Shown here: piece by piece, positions 60,288-64,000 of the stretch | Layout of the letters: every line of letters starts with the position of its first letter | How positions within the stretch are numbered: the first letter of the stretch is position 1 | Assembly: GCF_003994475.1 (NCBI RefSeq) | Contig: NZ_RZNY01000001.1 | Span: 1-64,000 of the forward strand | Direction: 5' to 3' | From: Paenibacillus anaericanus | GTDB lineage: Bacteria; Bacillota; Bacilli; Paenibacillales; Paenibacillaceae | Length of the DNA stretch: 64,000 nucleotides | The notes under the pieces: model-generated | The model's input: the letters and a program-made list of their open reading frames with translations, nothing else | Told to the model about the DNA's origin: nothing | The model's database searches: none | Translations under genes and position numbers: made by a program

Positions 60288-60989
60288 ATGGCATTTGTGA
60301 CGATTAAGGATGAGTACAAAAGATATAAAATGGGTGATACAACGATTGTTGCTAACGACGGGATTAATTTTGAGATTGAGCGCGGTGAATTTGCAATTAT
60401 TGTTGGCCCCAGTGGTGCGGGGAAGTCAACGGTACTGAATATATTGGGTGGGATGGATACTTCGGATGAAGGTCAGGTTCTGGTCGATGGGATAGATATT
60501 GCACGCTTTAGTAACAAGGAATTAATCGGGTACCGCCGGAATGATGTTGGTTTTGTGTTTCAATTTTACAATTTGGTACCGAACCTAACAACGAAAGAAA
60601 ATGTGGAACTTGCCTCACAAATTTCTCCTCATGCCTTGGATGCGGAACAGGTGCTTAGGGACGTGGGACTAGGAGATCGCCTTAATAACTTCCCGGCACA
60701 ACTATCAGGGGGGGAACAGCAGCGGGTAGCCATTGCCAGAGCGCTTGCCAAACAACCTAAGCTTCTACTCTGTGATGAGCCAACGGGTGCCTTGGACTAT
60801 AACACGGGTAAACAAGTTCTGAAGTTACTACAAGACACTTGCCGTAATACAGGGACTACCGTGATTGTAATTACCCACAATTCGGCGTTAACACCGATGG
60901 CAGACCGGGTAATCGAGATTAACAACGCCAAGGTTCGTAAAATGGTGATTAATCCGAGTCCAGTATCCGTTGATGATATCGAGTGGTAA
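60288..60989 (+). CDS. ABC transporter ATPase (MacB/LolD-type)
   Basis: A 233-residue ATPase. Walker [10 protein letters not shown], signature [10 protein letters not shown], Walker [14 protein letters not shown]-loop in [13 protein letters not shown]. The MacB/LolD/BceA group typically pairs with FtsX-like permeases, and one follows six bases later. GGGGGATCGG site before the ATG. Substrate is unknown; peptide, lipoprotein or envelope-stress roles occur in the group. Confidence 0.92.
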   Translation: MAFVTIKDEYKRYKMGDTTIVANDGINFEIERGEFAIIVGPSGAGKSTVLNILGGMDTSDEGQVLVDGIDIARFSNKELIGYRRNDVGFVFQFYNLVPNLTTKENVELASQISPHALDAEQVLRDVGLGDRLNNFPAQLSGGEQQRVAIARALAKQPKLLLCDEPTGALDYNTGKQVLKLLQDTCRNTGTTVIVITHNSALTPMADRVIEINNAKVRKMVINPSPVSVDDIEW

Positions 60990-60995
60990 GGGGTT

Positions 60996-63900
60996 ATGAC
61001 ATTGAAGAAAAAGGCACTTTGGACTGATATATTTCGGGAGATTTGGCGTACCAAAGCAAGATTTTTATCTATTTTCGCTATTATAGCGCTTGGCATTGGT
61101 TTCTTTGCGGGTATCAAAGCGACGGGTCCGGATATGCTGGACACAGCAGACCATTATTTTAAACAGCATGATTTGTTGGACTTGAAGGTTGTTTCGTCTT
61201 ATGGATTAACGGAAGACAATATTGCAATATTAGAGCAGGCAACCGAGGTAAGAGTTGTTCAGCCAGGGTATAGTGCAGATGTATTCTTAGGCGACACCGG
61301 ACTGATTGCCAAAGTCTCCTCCTACAATAATGAAGATACGTTGAACCGGGTTAAGGTGACTTCAGGCAGACTACCCGAGCACTCCGGTGAAATCGCAATT
61401 GATGATAATTTCGTCATGAACAAACATTTCAAGTTGGGGGATACCGTTACTTTTACAAATCCGGACCCGGATATCGACTTGGGAGATACTTTCAATACGG
61501 TCAGCTATAAAGTGGTAGGTATAGTCAAGAGTCCACAATATATTGAATCCCTTACTCGTGGAATCAGCCGTATTGGTAAAGGAACAACGGATGCATTCGT
61601 CCTTATTCCGGAAGAGGACTTCAACTTATCTGTATATACAGAAGCTTATGTAAGCTTTAAAGATACGGTAGACCAGACCGCCTATACTTCTACTTATGAT
61701 GATCTTGTAGAGAAACATAAGATAGCATTGGAGCAAGCTTTAAGCGGGCAGCCTGATGTACGTTTAGCGGAGGTGCGTTCTGAGGGACAAGAGAAGCTGG
61801 ATGAAGCGCAGGCTAAGATTAAAGATGGCAGAGAGAAGTTAGCTGAAGCCGAGAAAGAGTTGGCAGATGCAAAAACCAAGCTGGATGAAGGTCAAAAAAG
61901 CTACGACGATGGTGCATTAAAGCTAGAAACTGAAATTGCTAAAGGACAGGCGAAGCTAGATGCGGCCGCCAAAGAAATAGCAATAGGTAAGGCTGAACTT
62001 GAGAAAAATCGAAAATCGCTGAAAGAGGGACAGACCCAGCTGAAGGCGGGTCAAGTTGCCTTGGATGCACAAAAGAAAAGTGCCGAGCCTCGGATTGAAC
62101 AAGGGAAAAAGTTGGCCCAGTCATTAACTGGGGTCATGAGTTTACCACCGGATAGTATCCCAGCAGAGCAGAAGCAACCTCTAATCACAGGTGCAGAAGC
62201 GGCGGATGCTCAGTTAGGCAAGGCTGTGGCGGGATTCTTCAATGGTAACGTTGATGTAGAGACGTTGCGAGGGGCTATCACCTCTTTTGAACAAGGCCTA
62301 ACTCAAGGTGAGCAGCAGCTTAAGTCTGCTCAAGATGAAATCGACTCGAAGCAGAAGGTAATAGATGAAGGTCTGAAACAACTTGCCGCAGCAGAGCGGA
62401 AGTTGGCTCAAGGAGAAGCGGATTACGCCGCGGGTATCTCCAAGCTTGGGAAGAGCAAACAAGAAGGAGAAGAAAGTCTTGCCAAAGCCAAGGTAGAGCT
62501 AGATCAAGGGCTGGCCGATTATAATGCAGGCTTGGCAACTTATAAAGAAGAGAAAGAAAAAGCTGATCAGGACATAAAGGATGGAGAGCATGATATCTCG
62601 GAAGGTCAGCAAAAGTTAGATGAACTGGAGTTGCCGAAATACTATGTGCTTGACCGCAGTAGTAATCCCGGATATACCGAGTTTAGTGATAATGCGGACA
62701 GATTAGCTTCGATCGCGACAGCCTTTCCCGTTTTCTTCTTCCTCATCGCCGCCTTGGTCAGTTTGACAACGATGACGCGAATGGTAGAAGAGCATCGGTT
62801 GCAGATTGGTACATTAAAAGCGCTTGGTTATGGCAATGGCGATATTATGAAGAAGTTCCTGGTTTATGGAACTCTAGCGAGCCTTGCCGCAGCTGTTGTG
62901 GGGCTGGCTGTCGGGTTTACTATTTTCCCGAATATCATATTTAATGCATATGGGGCTTTATATAACCTACCTAAAGTCCGAATTAGCTATTATGCAAGTT
63001 ATAGTATCTTGTCCGTCCTTGTTGCACTGCTCTGTACAACGATGACGGCTGTGATTGTTACTAGAGTTGAGCTTCGCAGTAATGCTTCCGCACTTATGCG
63101 GCCCAAAGCTCCAAAGAGCGGGCAACGGATATTACTCGAACGCTTTACCTTGATATGGAGAAACTTAGGTTTCATTGGCAAGGTGACAGCGCGTAATCTG
63201 TTCCGTTATAAGCAACGCATGTTTATGACTGTGTTTGGAGTTGCAGGTTGTACGGCATTGATCCTGACCGGGTTTGGATTGAAGGATTCTATTGCTGATA
63301 TTGCTGGGCTACAGTATGGCCAAATCATGAAATACAACGCTTTGGTGGCATTTAATGACGATAGTAATAACAGTACGCAGAAGAAGTTGAAATATGACGA
63401 GCTGATTGCTGGAGTTCCAGACATTACAGGAACGCTAAATGTGGCGCAGGATAAAATGACGACAGTAGCCAAAGGGGTCAACAACCAGGAGGTGACGCTG
63501 TTCGTTCCTGAATCGACAGATCAGTTTGATGATTTTGTAATGCTGCAGGAGCGAGTGTCTGGCGAGAGGAAACAACTGACTCAACAAGGTGTAATCGTTA
63601 CAGAGAAGCTTGCTAAGCTGTACGATCTGGAGGCAGGAAGTAAGTTAACGCTACAAAATAAAGACAATGAGCTTTTTGAGGTCAACGTAGAGGGAATAAC
63701 CGAGAACTATTCTATGCACTATATTTATATGTTACCAACATATTATGAAGAAACATTTGGTAAGATACCTACGTACAACACTCAACTGCTTACTTATAGT
63801 GAAGTAAATCAGCCTTGGGAGGATGCCTTAGCTGAGAAGTTAACTAACAATGAGCGGGTAGCGCTTGTGAGTTTCTCTAGCCGTGCGGGAGGCGCCTTTG

Positions 63901-64000
63901 GTGATACGATGGAAAGTATGGATGTTGTTGTACTTGTTCTGATTATTTCAGCCGCAGCCTTAGCGTTTGTAGTGTTATATAATCTGACCAATATTAATGT
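60996..64000 (+). CDS. Large FtsX-type ABC permease (runs off the window)
   Basis: An open frame of at least 1001 codons to the window end. An N-terminal membrane helix (WRTKARFLSIFAIIALGIGF) precedes an outside domain, a long Ala/Glu/Lys/Gly-rich coiled coil (about 61785-62620, with repeats such as KLAEAEKELADAKTKLDEG), then the first FtsX domain with FPVFFFLIAALVSLTTMTRM and GTLKALGY, a second head and the start of another FtsX domain (DVVVLVLIISAAALAF). This is the layout of Gram-positive MacB-like giant permeases. ATG 60996 is close to its AAGGGG site; TTG 61002 at eight bases is an alternative. Confidence 0.88.
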   Translation, partial: MTLKKKALWTDIFREIWRTKARFLSIFAIIALGIGFFAGIKATGPDMLDTADHYFKQHDLLDLKVVSSYGLTEDNIAILEQATEVRVVQPGYSADVFLGDTGLIAKVSSYNNEDTLNRVKVTSGRLPEHSGEIAIDDNFVMNKHFKLGDTVTFTNPDPDIDLGDTFNTVSYKVVGIVKSPQYIESLTRGISRIGKGTTDAFVLIPEEDFNLSVYTEAYVSFKDTVDQTAYTSTYDDLVEKHKIALEQALSGQPDVRLAEVRSEGQEKLDEAQAKIKDGREKLAEAEKELADAKTKLDEGQKSYDDGALKLETEIAKGQAKLDAAAKEIAIGKAELEKNRKSLKEGQTQLKAGQVALDAQKKSAEPRIEQGKKLAQSLTGVMSLPPDSIPAEQKQPLITGAEAADAQLGKAVAGFFNGNVDVETLRGAITSFEQGLTQGEQQLKSAQDEIDSKQKVIDEGLKQLAAAERKLAQGEADYAAGISKLGKSKQEGEESLAKAKVELDQGLADYNAGLATYKEEKEKADQDIKDGEHDISEGQQKLDELELPKYYVLDRSSNPGYTEFSDNADRLASIATAFPVFFFLIAALVSLTTMTRMVEEHRLQIGTLKALGYGNGDIMKKFLVYGTLASLAAAVVGLAVGFTIFPNIIFNAYGALYNLPKVRISYYASYSILSVLVALLCTTMTAVIVTRVELRSNASALMRPKAPKSGQRILLERFTLIWRNLGFIGKVTARNLFRYKQRMFMTVFGVAGCTALILTGFGLKDSIADIAGLQYGQIMKYNALVAFNDDSNNSTQKKLKYDELIAGVPDITGTLNVAQDKMTTVAKGVNNQEVTLFVPESTDQFDDFVMLQERVSGERKQLTQQGVIVTEKLAKLYDLEAGSKLTLQNKDNELFEVNVEGITENYSMHYIYMLPTYYEETFGKIPTYNTQLLTYSEVNQPWEDALAEKLTNNERVALVSFSSRAGGAFGDTMESMDVVVLVLIISAAALAFVVLYNLTNIN

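Noticed and set aside
1..64000. tRNA, rRNA, CRISPR arrays, prophage or restriction/defence islands
   Set aside because: No cloverleaf with conserved TTCGAATCC-type arms, no rRNA signature, no regularly spaced repeats of CRISPR size and no phage or restriction genes were recognised on reading.

Overview
This window is a stretch of chromosome from a low-to-moderate GC, endospore-former-like Bacillota, most probably Paenibacillus or a close relative. This is inferred from gene content, strong AGGAGG-type ribosome binding sites, frequent GTG/TTG starts, lipoprotein signal peptides, a qox-type quinol oxidase, YdjO, YcnI, YezD and PspA/PspC/NfeD/SPFH genes. No rRNA, tRNA, CRISPR array or prophage was seen. 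The only mobile DNA is an IS3-family remnant at the left edge. Some intergenic gaps carry small repeats.

0-16 kb is a maltodextrin utilisation locus, the counterpart of the Bacillus subtilis yvd/mdx cluster. It holds maltose phosphorylase (malP), beta-phosphoglucomutase (pgmB), a LacI-type regulator (mdxR), a cytoplasmic neopullulanase/maltogenic amylase, a three-gene ABC importer without its ATPase (mdxEFG), a chemoreceptor and a lipoprotein alpha-amylase. The logic is: surface amylase cuts starch, MdxEFG imports maltodextrins, the neopullulanase trims them to maltose, and MalP plus PgmB convert maltose to glucose and glucose 6-phosphate. Near-identical operator-like sites built on CAAACGTTTG sit on or beside several of the promoters.

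15.7-19.6 kb is a second sugar-type locus: two tandem esterases with extra C-terminal beta domains and a LacI regulator, behind a consensus promoter that carries a 16-bp palindrome. A divergent MATE exporter follows. 21-28.5 kb holds an envelope-stress set (NfeD and SPFH protein behind a sigma-W-like promoter; PspA and PspC), a flavin reductase, GDPD, an MFS sugar transporter, YcnI and diaminopimelate dehydrogenase. 28.6-29.1 kb is a decayed sigma-factor locus.

29.4-34.3 kb contains the quinol oxidase operon qoxABCD, then csoR behind a copper-type operator, and copZ. 34.4-39.1 kb holds two c-di-GMP phosphodiesterase-type genes, a cold-shock gene with an attenuator-like leader, ydjO, and a two-component system. 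39.3-44.7 kb has the ABC exporter divergent from that two-component system (LnrJKLMN-like), a diguanylate cyclase and a CcdC-like protein. 44.9-53 kb has an Rrf2 regulator, a lactonase, a sulfate importer (cysP-cysT-cysW-yezD) behind a structured leader, a membrane protein, an SsuE-like reductase and a P-loop kinase.

53.2-60 kb is a compact seven-gene envelope module: response regulator, sensor kinase, lipoprotein, two SEDS glycosyltransferases, PAP2 phosphatase and LCP ligase. The window ends inside a large FtsX-type ABC exporter gene.
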